Origin: Bacteroidaceae bacterium
Lineage (GTDB): Bacteria > Bacteroidota > Bacteroidia > Bacteroidales > Bacteroidaceae
Length of the DNA: 64,000 nucleotides
Reading direction: 5' to 3'
Assembly (NCBI GenBank): GCA_024682395.1
Contig: JAIKZH010000055.1
Span: 62,001 to 126,000 of the forward strand
In this document: one piece after another, positions 36,706 to 46,821 of the stretch
Layout of the letters: every line of letters starts with the position of its first letter
How positions within the stretch are numbered: position 1 is the stretch's first letter
Notes under the pieces: model-generated
What the model saw: the letters and a program-made list of their open reading frames with translations, nothing else
Database searches by the model: none
What the model was told of the DNA's origin: nothing
Made by a program: the position numbers and the translations under genes

Positions 36706-38772
36706 TTAAAACCTATATCGTATTTGTAATTGTAAATCCTCCTTATGCGAGCTATCAATCATTTCCAATGCTGTTCCAATACTTTCTCTGTTGAAATATT
36801 TGGTTGTTGCCAACTTACAATTGAATGTAAAAGACTTAAATATCGGCAGAGAAACATGCAATGCGGCTCTAATGCCATGATATGCATAACTTGTCACTCC
36901 CAAAGAATACAACAAAGATGGTTCGTAGGCATACACACGTGCATCATAATTATCAGTATTGAAATATGCTAACGATAGATCTAAATGACGGCCCGACGAG
37001 TCCTTCAACTTTAATAATTCTCCGAAACCATATCCATAAGAGGTTCCAGAATTTGGGTTGAAAATAATATTAAGCGATGCTGTTGATTTCAATGATAAAT
37101 GTGATGATATATCAAATGAATTCTGCAGTCTTATACTTTGATTTGTGAAATAATATAATTTCGTGTAATCAATTTCGTTTCCTTTGCTTCCTACTGTTAT
37201 TTTACAGTCTTTCTGCTTTGATTTCAGTCGGTAACGCAGTTGCCACGACGATTTCTTAGAAAAGTCATAATTAATCTGTCCATATAAATCGATGGCATGC
37301 GAACTTTCGGATGTTTGGAACCTTAAGAAAGGGAAATAAACATAATCGGCATACATGGCTAAATTTAGATTTCGCATTGGCGACATAGAAAGAGACATGC
37401 ACACACCATTCTCATTCTGAACAGAAGAATTCTCACCAAACGCATGAGCATGAAGTGAGGTATATCCCTTTGAGTAATAACGCTGTATGAGAGAAAGAGT
37501 TGTTTGGCTACCGATATTATATTGTATGTTGTTGATTGTAGCTATTCCTCCATCGAAAGAGGATGCAGTTTCACCGACCATACTAATCTTTTCTTTTACA
37601 AAACCATAGTTTACACTATAATTAGTGAAATCAGAGCCTTTGGGATAAAAACGCTTATAAATGGTAGAAGGAGTATCAGATGCAGGCATAAGAGGGACTG
37701 AGAGATGCGAATGTATTGCTGTTAATCCGATTTGCCATCCAGGTAACAACATCTGCATATTAGTACCAAAGGACAATTCACCCACATTTCCTTTCTTACT
37801 TCGTTCTAACTGAGTGCGATGAAATCCGTCAGACAATAACGAAGACAGACCTAATGAATCGTTTCTCATTGTACCATCAATATTCATATGTGACACAAAC
37901 ATACTACAATCCATCTTATTCCATAATTTCATGGTTATAGCAGCACCACGGAAATGATTGAGTTCAGAGAAAGATGTATGTTTTGTAAATCCACGATTCA
38001 CATAGTTTTGATTACCTAAAGACATGTATTTGCCAAAACTCATATTGGAATTGACAACAAGTCCTTGTGCAAAACCTGCACGATAATCACCTATTATGAG
38101 ATTACGGACTATCCCAGTTTTATTCTTATATTGAACATAAGCCGAGTAATAATCAAAATAGTCCTCGCCTGCATCTTTCTCAAACTGTAAGCCAGCAAAC
38201 AAGATGTTTTTTGAGGAAAGAGCATATCTAAACGAATGATAATTGGAATTGCCTCGATATATCTTATTAGGAGATTTCTGTATGATACTATCTGGTTTAT
38301 TCTTAAAACCATCTTTAGTATAAAAAGGCACATCAGTTCTTCCGATTATTTCATGTCGTGAGTATTTCAGCAAATCACGCAACGAAGGATTCTTATGTAC
38401 ATCTTTTTCTGGATGCACAACCTCACAGAATAATTTTAGTCGTTGACGTGTTTCAAAATCTAAGCTATTAATCAGCATCAGTTCGCCCGTCGACATAAAC
38501 AATCCGTTTCTTTCTCGATAAAAGACTATATCACGGATTTGACTTTCAGAAAGGAATGGTAATCTGTGTAAATCTTCCTCGGAGACATCATTTAGATTCA
38601 TTGGACTCATATGAATCTCTTCCAACTCTGAAATTATCATCTCCATTGTCTGTTCATCTTCTCCCATCTCATCATAGATCTCGCTAACGAAATCATCCCA
38701 TTCCATTTCAGATTGAGAGAAAGCATTTCCACTTATAGCCATTAGGCCAATCAACAACCACAAATGCTTCAT
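36706..38772 (-). CDS. Envelope protein with N-terminal helix-hairpin-helix and predicted beta-barrel
   Basis: 688 residues. Signal peptide (1-19) ending AFSQ; residues about 55-115 carry a ComEA-like helix-hairpin-helix (LNDVSEEDLHRLPFLSESQIRDIVFYR). The remainder, about 150-688, is rich in alternating hydrophobic and aromatic strands (GLVVNSNMSFGKYMSLG, FDGGIATINNIQYNIGS) and ends in QIRYRF, the C-terminal aromatic typical of outer-membrane barrels. A known but functionally vague Bacteroidetes arrangement; DNA binding or uptake is suggested only by the HhH part. Six bases downstream of the CPBP gene. Confidence 0.75.
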   Translation of the reverse strand: MKHLWLLIGLMAISGNAFSQSEMEWDDFVSEIYDEMGEDEQTMEMIISELEEIHMSPMNLNDVSEEDLHRLPFLSESQIRDIVFYRERNGLFMSTGELMLINSLDFETRQRLKLFCEVVHPEKDVHKNPSLRDLLKYSRHEIIGRTDVPFYTKDGFKNKPDSIIQKSPNKIYRGNSNYHSFRYALSSKNILFAGLQFEKDAGEDYFDYYSAYVQYKNKTGIVRNLIIGDYRAGFAQGLVVNSNMSFGKYMSLGNQNYVNRGFTKHTSFSELNHFRGAAITMKLWNKMDCSMFVSHMNIDGTMRNDSLGLSSLLSDGFHRTQLERSKKGNVGELSFGTNMQMLLPGWQIGLTAIHSHLSVPLMPASDTPSTIYKRFYPKGSDFTNYSVNYGFVKEKISMVGETASSFDGGIATINNIQYNIGSQTTLSLIQRYYSKGYTSLHAHAFGENSSVQNENGVCMSLSMSPMRNLNLAMYADYVYFPFLRFQTSESSHAIDLYGQINYDFSKKSSWQLRYRLKSKQKDCKITVGSKGNEIDYTKLYYFTNQSIRLQNSFDISSHLSLKSTASLNIIFNPNSGTSYGYGFGELLKLKDSSGRHLDLSLAYFNTDNYDARVYAYEPSLLYSLGVTSYAYHGIRAALHVSLPIFKSFTFNCKLATTKYFNRESIGTALEMIDSSHKEDLQLQIRYRF

Positions 38773-38778
38773 TTCTAA

Positions 38779-39585
38779 CTAAATATCATTATTAATTTGT
38801 AAATTTTCCGATTCTTCTCTGTTTTGTCTATAATACCATAAGAATATCTTTACACATAAATAAATGGCTATAATCGTTATAAGAATCAAGATGCCACAAC
38901 TACCAAATATTTCTTTATAAGTCATATTTGCCAAATCTCCGTTTATCATAAATGTTATGACAGTTAATGTGTTATTCAACACATGACATATACATGAAGG
39001 AAGCACACTTTTGCTTTTCACGTATAGCACCCCGAACATAACGCCCACGCCAAAAGCATAAAATATCTGTATCGGGTTAAAATGTACGACCGCAAACATA
39101 AACGATGAAATCAGTATTGCGTAAATGGGATTTACTCCTCGTTTCAACATCTTTCCAAGAAGAGCACTTCTAAAAACCAGTTCTTCGGCAACTGGACCAA
39201 AAAATGCGACAGCAAAAATTCCGAATTTATCTTTCATCAGAATATTTATAATTCCAAAAGATACATCCTGAAAGCCGATAAATTCTGCTATTACGTTAAG
39301 TGAAAAGAATCCAGCGAAAATAGCTAATAGTATTTTTGGTGCGAGCCTCCATCTTATCGACTTGGTGTTGAATTCCTTTTTAATGCTTATATGACGTGTA
39401 AGTAAGACTATCAGAATCACAAACAAAGAAGAAAGAGTGAGACTGAGTCCCACTATAAATCCATAGTTATCAAATGTGAAGGAGTTGTCAAAAAAAAATA
39501 ATAATCCACTTAATACAACTTGTGGAATTAAGAATATTGCCAATACTATAAGTGTGTCTATGACAACGTGTTTAATATTATTCAT
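38779..39585 (-). CDS. CPBP-family intramembrane glutamic protease
   Basis: 268 residues, about eight hydrophobic spans. The three CPBP (Abi/CAAX) motifs are complete: EELVFR (Glu134, Glu135, Arg139), FAVVHF (His168) and CHVLNN (His201, Asn205). Members cleave prenylated or bacteriocin-related peptides within membranes; the bacterial substrate is usually unknown. It lies between murI and the HhH-barrel gene, in one minus-strand run. Confidence 0.88.
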   Translation of the reverse strand: MNNIKHVVIDTLIVLAIFLIPQVVLSGLLFFFDNSFTFDNYGFIVGLSLTLSSLFVILIVLLTRHISIKKEFNTKSIRWRLAPKILLAIFAGFFSLNVIAEFIGFQDVSFGIINILMKDKFGIFAVAFFGPVAEELVFRSALLGKMLKRGVNPIYAILISSFMFAVVHFNPIQIFYAFGVGVMFGVLYVKSKSVLPSCICHVLNNTLTVITFMINGDLANMTYKEIFGSCGILILITIIAIYLCVKIFLWYYRQNREESENLQINNDI

Positions 39586-39641
39586 TTTATATTTATTATT
39601 TTAAATTACTTATTGATTCAGACTTTCTATTTTTCCGATAT

Positions 39642-40451
39642 TTATATTCGTTCAACTTCGATTTTCTGATTAAGGAAGATGGATGCACTTTCACCAAAGC
39701 GTTCCGGAGATTCAGATGTATAGTATTTACATGAGCCTCCACGTGAGATACGCGAATCTATCTCGGGATGACGTTGGAGATAATCCTTCAAACTATTTGC
39801 TATATATTGTCCTTGAGAAATAATCATAATATGTTGAGGGCAATATTGTTTTATCTTATTAATCAAAAGAGGATAATGCGTGCAACCTAAGATTATAGTA
39901 TCGATTAACGGGTCCATACTAAGCAATGTATCTATACGCTCTTTCACAAAGTAATCTGCACTTGGTTTATCAAATTCACAGTTCTCAACCAATGGCACCC
40001 ACATTGGACATGCAAGTCCTGTAATTACACATTCAGGAAAAATCTTTTGTATTTCGAGAGTGTATGAATTAGATTTTATAGTACCTTCGGTTGCAAGTAC
40101 CCCGATATGATGAGAATGAGTATAATTACCAACGATTTCAGCTGTGGGACGTATCACACCCAACACACGACGGTCAGGATAAGCAGTAGGCAGATAGTTT
40201 TGCTGAATATTACGCAAAGCTTTAGCAGAAGCCGTATTACAACCGAGAATAATCAACGGGCAATCCATCTCAAATAGTTTCTGAACAGCCTCTAACGTAA
40301 ACTCATACACAACATCAAACGAACGTGTTCCATAAGGAGCACGTGCATTATCGCCAAAATAAATATAATCGTATTGTGGCATCAGTTTTCGGATACTGTC
40401 GAGTATCGTCAACCCACCATATCCAGAGTCAAATATTCCTATTGGTGTCAT
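39642..40451 (-). CDS. murI: Glutamate racemase
   Basis: 269 residues. Supplies D-glutamate for peptidoglycan. The catalytic cysteines are Cys71 in GCNTASA and Cys190 in GCTHYP; the N-terminal IGIFDSGYGGLTI is also typical. It starts 10 bases after the ompH-like gene, as often seen in Bacteroidetes. Confidence 0.97.
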   Translation of the reverse strand: MTPIGIFDSGYGGLTILDSIRKLMPQYDYIYFGDNARAPYGTRSFDVVYEFTLEAVQKLFEMDCPLIILGCNTASAKALRNIQQNYLPTAYPDRRVLGVIRPTAEIVGNYTHSHHIGVLATEGTIKSNSYTLEIQKIFPECVITGLACPMWVPLVENCEFDKPSADYFVKERIDTLLSMDPLIDTIILGCTHYPLLINKIKQYCPQHIMIISQGQYIANSLKDYLQRHPEIDSRISRGGSCKYYTSESPERFGESASIFLNQKIEVERI

Positions 40452-40461
40452 CTTTTCGGGA

Positions 40462-40977
40462 CTATTTGTTTAATGAAGAAATAACTTCGTTAGTCATATC
40501 CTCGCCTAATTCTGGATTAATAAAAAGGTATGCGTCATTATCTATATTAATTATATACGGATACCCCTTTTCCTTTCCCATCTCAGCCAATATTGCCTTA
40601 AGATGTTCTTCAACAGGTTGCATAAGTTCGTTTTCAGCTTTTGCAAGCAAGCGTTGTGATTCTTGTTTAAAAGCCACACTTTGTTCCATCAATTGTTGTA
40701 ATTCTTTCTGGCGTTTAATCAAGATATTCTCTGGGAAAGACTTCTGCCCATCGACATATTCCTCAAATTGCTTATTAAAAGCCTGTTCAGAACGTTTAAG
40801 TTCTTTATCGTAATTCGATTTCAGTGCTTTCAAACTTTCTTGAGCCTTAATATATTGAGGCATAGCCTTCATTATCTTAGAATAGCTTACATATCCGAAT
40901 TTGAGTTCTGTAGTCTGAGCAACCATTGCACATGACAAACATGACATCAAAAAGATTAAAAAGATTTTCTTCTGCAT
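40462..40977 (-). CDS. OmpH/Skp-family periplasmic chaperone
   Basis: 171 residues. Signal peptide (1-20), then the Skp core: FGYVSYSKIMKAMPQYIKAQ, a long charged coiled coil (ALKSNYDKELKRSEQAFNKQF, ... QKELQQLMEQS) and the closing strand YPYIINIDNDAYLFINPELGEDMT. Holds unfolded outer-membrane proteins on the way to BamA. In many relatives two ompH copies follow bamA; here only one is present and bamA is not in the window. Confidence 0.9.
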   Translation of the reverse strand: MQKKIFLIFLMSCLSCAMVAQTTELKFGYVSYSKIMKAMPQYIKAQESLKALKSNYDKELKRSEQAFNKQFEEYVDGQKSFPENILIKRQKELQQLMEQSVAFKQESQRLLAKAENELMQPVEEHLKAILAEMGKEKGYPYIINIDNDAYLFINPELGEDMTNEVISSLNK

Positions 40978-41041
40978 ATATTATTATTTTTATTGTATTT
41001 TTAATATTAACCTAATTGCAATCCTTTGTAAAGAAGTCTTA

Positions 41042-42295
41042 TTATTTAACTGTAATAATCAATGGAGATTTTATACGTTTTGCAAAGCCATTAAGATATG
41101 ACTCCCAATCTCCCATGGATATTATATTTGTTGACGCATTTCTGTTCCATGCAGAGCCGAAATAATACGTAAATTGTTTTTTGGTTCCTACAACACCCAA
41201 TACATGCCCAACAGCACCTTGAATTTCGTCCTCAGATTTATAGAACATTTTATCGATGGAAGCAGGGAAAGCAACCCCAATATATGTGTGTCCGAAATCC
41301 AGATTTTGTTCAGAACGATATTTGTCTTTATAGAGTTCAGGATCGCCAAGATCCTCATACAACATATAACCATCTTTTACATTCATTATATATGCGTATG
41401 GATTCTCTTTATGAATAACGATTCCGGCAGAAGAAAGCATTGAAGAAGTCATACCTTCATAACTCACATCAACCTTATTCATATGAGAATTAGCATCTAA
41501 AGACACCACTCGTTTCTCAACAACATATTTATCATCAATTTTTATCGTATCAAACGACATCTGAACCGTAAATCTTAAAGGTCCGTTATCAAGGATTGTA
41601 CATTGCTTACAAGGATTCGGAAAATGAATAGACATATCGTTTCCAACAAGCAAGGCAGATGTTCCACATCCTAATGTTGCATTCGATTTATAGCAATCCA
41701 ATCCGTTTCCATGATCTACATAATAACTAATCGAATTATATACATCATCAGCCAAATTGCCATATCCCAATTCTCTTAATCTACGGATTGTTGCACGGAT
41801 ATTATTATCAAATTCGTTCTTATATCGAGCCTCAACCACCAAATCAGTTGTTCTTTTATTCAAGACATCATATCCAAAGGATTCATTCTTATTATTCAAC
41901 ATTGAATCAGGACAACTACATTTAAATGCCACATAGTTATTTTCCCATGCTATATCATTGTTGTATTCTAAGAACTGACGTCCGAAAACCAAAGGTTCAT
42001 ATTCCGCAGCATGTCCTGTAACTGCATAATATATAGATTTACCTTTTGACGGCACACCAACTTGAAAAATCAACTTACCATCATAAGTTTTCTGACTTGG
42101 TATTTCACGTCCATCAGCATCTGTTACAATGAAATCATCAGTACCGAGTTTGTTTCGTATAGAGGACATGTCCATTTCAGCCATCTCCAGACGTTCTGCA
42201 GACAGTTTGTTTTCTATAGTAATCTTAACCTTATCCGCTGCAAACATACTCACAGAGGCCATAAATAGGGTTAAAAAAGATACATATCCTTTCAT
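41042..42295 (-). CDS. DUF4861 exported protein
   Basis: 417 residues from the ATG at 42295 (an in-frame GTG nine bases upstream is less likely). Signal peptide (1-20, ending MFAA). The body resembles DUF4861, proteins usually found in polysaccharide utilisation loci and possibly sugar-acting: FGRQFLEYNNDIAWENNYVAF, GYDVLNKRTTDL and SAWNRNAS are the recognisable parts. No enzymatic activity can be assigned. It follows rnr by 37 bases and precedes ompH by 64, so it may share their mRNA despite the unrelated function. Confidence 0.75.
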   Translation of the reverse strand: MKGYVSFLTLFMASVSMFAADKVKITIENKLSAERLEMAEMDMSSIRNKLGTDDFIVTDADGREIPSQKTYDGKLIFQVGVPSKGKSIYYAVTGHAAEYEPLVFGRQFLEYNNDIAWENNYVAFKCSCPDSMLNNKNESFGYDVLNKRTTDLVVEARYKNEFDNNIRATIRRLRELGYGNLADDVYNSISYYVDHGNGLDCYKSNATLGCGTSALLVGNDMSIHFPNPCKQCTILDNGPLRFTVQMSFDTIKIDDKYVVEKRVVSLDANSHMNKVDVSYEGMTSSMLSSAGIVIHKENPYAYIMNVKDGYMLYEDLGDPELYKDKYRSEQNLDFGHTYIGVAFPASIDKMFYKSEDEIQGAVGHVLGVVGTKKQFTYYFGSAWNRNASTNIISMGDWESYLNGFAKRIKSPLIITVK

Positions 42296-42332
42296 TGACA
42301 ACACTCAGTAGGTTTTTCTATACAGAACAGGA

Positions 42333-44540
42333 TTAGAGTCGTTTAATAAAATCAAAGTCCAAAGTCTTACGGAACAGATTAGCTTTTGCAACACGAATCT
42401 GTATATCATCACCGATACTGAAACGAGTATGTGACTTACGACCAACAAGACAGTAGTTTTTCTCGTCGAAATCAAAGTTTTCATTGCCAAGGAAACGTAC
42501 TGCGATAAATCCTTCACATTTATTTGCTACGATCTCGGCATAAATACCCGATTCCGTTACACCACTGACTCTTGCAGGGAATTCTGCGCCGATTTTATCG
42601 CTCATATATTCCACCTGCTTATATTTGATACTTGCACGTTCAGCAGAAGCAGCAAGTTGTTCCATTGCAGAACTATGTTCGCACAGACCTTCATATTTCT
42701 TCTGACTCGCACTTGCCCCACCTGTTGCATATCGAGTCAACAATCTATGTACCATCAAGTCGGGATATCGTCGGATAGGCGAAGTGAAATGAGTATAATA
42801 ATCAAAAGCCAATCCATAATGTCCGATATTATGTGTTGAATATCTTGCCTTCATCATAGCACGCAGAGATACGTTCTCAACCAAGTTCTGTATCTTCTCT
42901 CCATGTACATCCTGCAAGAGTTTATTAAGGCTTTTTGCCACCTGAGTCTTAGTACCTTGGGTTACAATATGATATTTGAATCGACCTACAAATTGAGCCA
43001 GATTTTCCAATTTATTAGGATCTGGCAAATCATGCACTCGATAAGGAAGAGTTTTGGCTTTTTCGCCTTTTTTCACTTTTCCCACACTCTCAGCTATTGT
43101 ACGATTGGCAAGAAGCATAAACTCCTCAATCAGTTTATTTGCATCTTTTGCCACTTTAAAATATACATCTGTAGGATGTCCTTTTTCATCAATTTCGAAA
43201 CGGACCTCCTCTCTATCAAAGTCGATTGCACCATTTTTCATTCGCGACGACTTCAGTTTATGAGCCATTCTGTTAAGAATAATCAACTCATTACAGAACT
43301 CTCCTGTTCGTTTATCAGGCGCAACAGGTATATGTCCTTCTATATCGTCGGCTTCACCATTCTGTTCAAGGATGGTTTGAACTTCCTCATATGTGAATCG
43401 TCGGTTACTCTTAATCACAGTATGAACAATTCTTGACGAATATACCTTAGCCTCTTCGTCCATGTCAAAAACAACAGAAAAAGCAAGTTTCTCTTCGTCT
43501 GGTCGCAAAGAACAAATGTAGTTACACAAACGTTCTGGGAGCATCGGTATTGTACGGTCAACAAGATAAATTGAAGTGGCACGCTTTTGAGCTTCCTTAT
43601 CAATTATAGAGCCCTCGAGGACATAATGCGACACATCTGCAATATGTACACCGACCTGATATATAGTTTTAGAACTTGACTTACCTTTAGACTTCTCTAT
43701 TACTTTTATAGATAAAGCATCGTCGAAGTCTTTAGCATCGCGTGGGTCAATTGTAAATGTGACAACATCACGGAAATCCTCACGCTGGTTAATTTCTTCT
43801 TGAGAGATTGTGTCAGATAATGTATCAGCATATTTCTCCACTTCCTTAGGATAGGTATATGGCAAACCATATTCAGCCAAGATAGCATGCATCTCAGTTT
43901 CATTTTCACCGACCTTGCCTAATATCTCCTTTACCTTTCCAATTGGGTTACGAGTGTTTTCAGGCCAATCAACAATCTGCACAATAGCCTTATCACCATC
44001 CTTACCACCTTTCAATTTATCATTTGGGATAAACACGTCGTATGGCAAAGTTCCATCAGGACGAACAAGGAAAGCAACGCCATGATTAACCTGAAGTTGT
44101 CCGACAACAGGTTTGTCACTACGTTTGACAATCTCTATCACCTCACCATAAGTGCGATCAGAGTTTTTTCGGCTTGCAAACAATGACACCTTCACTTGGT
44201 CACCATTTAAAGCATGCAGAGTATCTTCATCATGTATGGCTATACCAACTCCATTAGGGGTATCCACAAAATTTCTACCACCCGAAGTACGACTGAATAT
44301 ACCTTCGACAACCTGATTAGTCTTTCCATTATAGGCTATCTCACCATCATAATTACGAAAGATCTGTTCGTTTTCCAACAAATCATTAAGAATATCCACG
44401 CACAACAGTTTTGCAGGATGAGTAGTGAGTCTTAGTCCTGAGAACAATTTCTTCAAAGTAAACGACTCGCGGGAATGAGTTGAGAGATATTTCAATATCT
44501 TCTCTTTCAGTTCGTTTTTGTTTAGTTTCTTGCGTGACAT
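42333..44540 (-). CDS. rnr: Ribonuclease R
   Basis: 735 residues. Processive 3'-5' exoribonuclease able to unwind structured RNA. Order: N-terminal helix-turn-helix and cold-shock domains (about 1-240), the RNB catalytic domain with IDPRDAKDFDDALS, which contains the magnesium-binding Asp residues, and HIADVSHYV, then an S1 domain (ARVSGVTESGIYAEI) before the C-terminus. The gene begins the long minus-strand run down to 36.7 kb. Confidence 0.96.
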   Translation of the reverse strand: MSRKKLNKNELKEKILKYLSTHSRESFTLKKLFSGLRLTTHPAKLLCVDILNDLLENEQIFRNYDGEIAYNGKTNQVVEGIFSRTSGGRNFVDTPNGVGIAIHDEDTLHALNGDQVKVSLFASRKNSDRTYGEVIEIVKRSDKPVVGQLQVNHGVAFLVRPDGTLPYDVFIPNDKLKGGKDGDKAIVQIVDWPENTRNPIGKVKEILGKVGENETEMHAILAEYGLPYTYPKEVEKYADTLSDTISQEEINQREDFRDVVTFTIDPRDAKDFDDALSIKVIEKSKGKSSSKTIYQVGVHIADVSHYVLEGSIIDKEAQKRATSIYLVDRTIPMLPERLCNYICSLRPDEEKLAFSVVFDMDEEAKVYSSRIVHTVIKSNRRFTYEEVQTILEQNGEADDIEGHIPVAPDKRTGEFCNELIILNRMAHKLKSSRMKNGAIDFDREEVRFEIDEKGHPTDVYFKVAKDANKLIEEFMLLANRTIAESVGKVKKGEKAKTLPYRVHDLPDPNKLENLAQFVGRFKYHIVTQGTKTQVAKSLNKLLQDVHGEKIQNLVENVSLRAMMKARYSTHNIGHYGLAFDYYTHFTSPIRRYPDLMVHRLLTRYATGGASASQKKYEGLCEHSSAMEQLAASAERASIKYKQVEYMSDKIGAEFPARVSGVTESGIYAEIVANKCEGFIAVRFLGNENFDFDEKNYCLVGRKSHTRFSIGDDIQIRVAKANLFRKTLDFDFIKRL

Positions 44541-44897
44541 AAATTGATGGTTTTATTATAATTGATAAGAATAGTCCATATAACGATGAATAATTAAGTA
44601 TATAAATCTACAATTACATGTAATATAAAGACACTCTCTATATCATATCTTTTTATATTGTATAGAATATTTATTCTGCAAAGTAAACAATTTTTATTGA
44701 TTTATTCAATAATTAGTCTAAATTTATTTATGAATCATATAAATCGCAACATATATAAGTGATTCTGACTCCTATATATACCATCTATTACAATCAAAAG
44801 ATAAAAGCAAATCACTTTTTATGACATTATTCCATTAATGATACATTGTTAAATAATAAATAATTACTAACTTTGCGCCAAAATACACAAACAAATT
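44541..44897. other. AT-rich divergent promoter region between rnr and cysS
   Basis: No gene seen. Plus strand: TTG at 44846-44848, 19 bases, TAACTTTG at 44868-44875, a perfect promoter with a leader of under 20 bases before cysS. Minus strand: TTACTTTG near 44679-44686 with TTG about 20 bases upstream is the probable rnr promoter, giving a leader of about 130 bases. Confidence 0.65.
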
Positions 44898-46391
44898 ATG
44901 GAACAGAATCTACTTATATACAACACTCTAACTCGTCAGAAAGAATTATTCCGACCTTTAGAGCCAGGCCATGTAGGAATGTATGTCTGCGGTCCCACTG
45001 TATATGGGGATGCACACTTAGGTCATGCACGTCCTGCAATCACATTCGACATTTTATTCCGTTATCTCCAACATCTGGGTTATAAAACACGCTATGTTAG
45101 AAATATAACTGATGTTGGTCATTTGGAGCACGATGCCGACGAAGGTGAAGACAAAATCACCAAAAAAGCACGTTTAGAGCAACTTGAACCTATGGAAGTG
45201 GCACAATACTATATAAACCGTTTCCACGATGCCATGCGTGCCCTCAACGTATTACCACCATCAATTGAGCCACATGCAACTGGACATATCATCGAGCAGG
45301 AACAACTCGTAGAAGAAATCATGAATAACGGTTTTGCATACGAGTCAAATGGTTCTGTTTATTTTGATGTCGAAGCATACAATAAAAAGCACAAATATGG
45401 AGTATTGTCAGGACGTAATCTTGACGATATAATCAATAACTCACGCGAACTTGCCGGTGTAGGCGAAAAGAAGAATCAAGCCGATTTTGCTTTATGGAAA
45501 AAAGCACAGCCTGAACACATCATGCGCTGGCCAAGTAAATGGAGCGATGGTTTCCCTGGATGGCATTGCGAATGTACAGCAATGGGACGCAAATACCTCG
45601 GAAATCATTTTGACATTCACGGAGGAGGAATGGACCTTATTTTCCCTCACCACGAATGCGAAATTGCTCAAGCTGTAGCAAGTCAAGGAGACCAAATGGT
45701 TCATTATTGGGTTCATAACAACATGATCACCATCAACGGACAAAAGATGGGTAAGAGTCTTGGCAATTTCATTACTCTTCCCCAGTTCTTCAGCGGTGAA
45801 CATGAGAAACTTGAGAAGCCATATAGTCCAATGACTATCAGATTCTTCATCCTTCAAGCTCACTACCGCTCTACAGTCGATTTCAGCAACGAAGCACTTC
45901 AAGCTGCTGAAAAAGGATTAGAACGACTCATGGACTCATACAAGACATTGAAGAGCCTACAGCCAACAAACGGAGATGCTTCTTCAATCCAAACTGATTA
46001 TGTTTCAGACTTACGTCAGAAATGCTACGATGCAATGAATGATGACATTAACACACCAATCGTCATCAGTAACCTCTTCGACGCAAGTAAAGTAATCAAT
46101 CAGATTGCCGATAAGAAAGCCACAATCACAGAAGAGGCATTAAAAGAACTGACAAACTTGTTTGAAGTATTCATGTTCGACTTATTAGGACTTAAAAACA
46201 ACGCTGGAAGCAACAACGCAGAGCGCGAAGCTGCATTTGGTAAGGTTGTGGATATGTTACTTGAGCAACGCATGAAAGCTAAAGCAAATAAAGACTGGGC
46301 AACAAGCGACATGATACGCGACGAACTTGCTGCACTCGGTTTTGAAGTAAAAGACACTAAAGACGGTTTTTCTTGGAAACTTAATAAATAA
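44898..46391 (+). CDS. cysS: Cysteinyl-tRNA synthetase
   Basis: 497 residues. Class I synthetase: Cys31 in [10 protein letters not shown] is a zinc ligand, HLGH at 40-43 is the HIGH motif, HHECEIAQ provides further zinc ligands and KMGKSLGN is the KMSKS motif. A C-terminal helical domain and anticodon-binding tail ([33 protein letters not shown]) complete it. Transcribed from the promoter at 44846-44875 together with the following tiny membrane protein. Confidence 0.98.
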   Translation: MEQNLLIYNTLTRQKELFRPLEPGHVGMYVCGPTVYGDAHLGHARPAITFDILFRYLQHLGYKTRYVRNITDVGHLEHDADEGEDKITKKARLEQLEPMEVAQYYINRFHDAMRALNVLPPSIEPHATGHIIEQEQLVEEIMNNGFAYESNGSVYFDVEAYNKKHKYGVLSGRNLDDIINNSRELAGVGEKKNQADFALWKKAQPEHIMRWPSKWSDGFPGWHCECTAMGRKYLGNHFDIHGGGMDLIFPHHECEIAQAVASQGDQMVHYWVHNNMITINGQKMGKSLGNFITLPQFFSGEHEKLEKPYSPMTIRFFILQAHYRSTVDFSNEALQAAEKGLERLMDSYKTLKSLQPTNGDASSIQTDYVSDLRQKCYDAMNDDINTPIVISNLFDASKVINQIADKKATITEEALKELTNLFEVFMFDLLGLKNNAGSNNAEREAAFGKVVDMLLEQRMKAKANKDWATSDMIRDELAALGFEVKDTKDGFSWKLNK

Positions 46392-46405
46392 TAAATCAGA
46401 GAATC

Positions 46406-46603
46406 ATGAATAATCTCTTAAAAATATTTATGTCGGTATCACTTCTATTTATTTTAGCATGTACCGCCATATGTATATATTTTTTGATAGAACTGCCATC
46501 TGACGATCCCAACAGAAATACATTTGTCATAATGACAGGTATCTTTGGATTTGCCTCAATATGGTTTCTGATTACATTTATAAAGAGTTTTATAAAGAAA
46601 TAA
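46406..46603 (+). CDS. Two-span small membrane protein
   Basis: 65 residues: hydrophobic spans at about 4-29 (with a Cys at residue 19) and 42-60, joined by a short acidic loop (ELPSDDPNRNT), and a basic end (KSFIKK). No named family known to me. Fourteen bases after cysS and closed by the hairpin at 46609-46648, which supports it being a real gene of the cysS transcript. Confidence 0.6.
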   Translation: MNNLLKIFMSVSLLFILACTAICIYFLIELPSDDPNRNTFVIMTGIFGFASIWFLITFIKSFIKK

Positions 46604-46608
46604 ATAAC

Positions 46609-46648
46609 AATAGGCGGCACCAATATTTATAAGATAGTGTCGCCTATT
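46609..46648 (+). terminator. Terminator after cysS and the small membrane protein
   Basis: Twelve-bp stem (AATAGGCGGCAC 46609-46620 with GTGTCGCCTATT 46637-46648, one G-U) and a 16-base loop; a weak T-rich tail (ATCCTAATTTC) follows. Confidence 0.75.
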
Positions 46649-46821
46649 ATCCTAATTTCACCTATCATAGCCTTAACCTATTGAAGAATATCGAATACTT
46701 AGTTTTTTCGATTTTACACTACTAAAAGGACAAGGATATACCACCAAATCTCTAAAAGTCAAAGTTATTAACAAAAAACAATAAGCTTTTTCGTAAAGTC
46801 TTAACTTAATTTACTAATAAT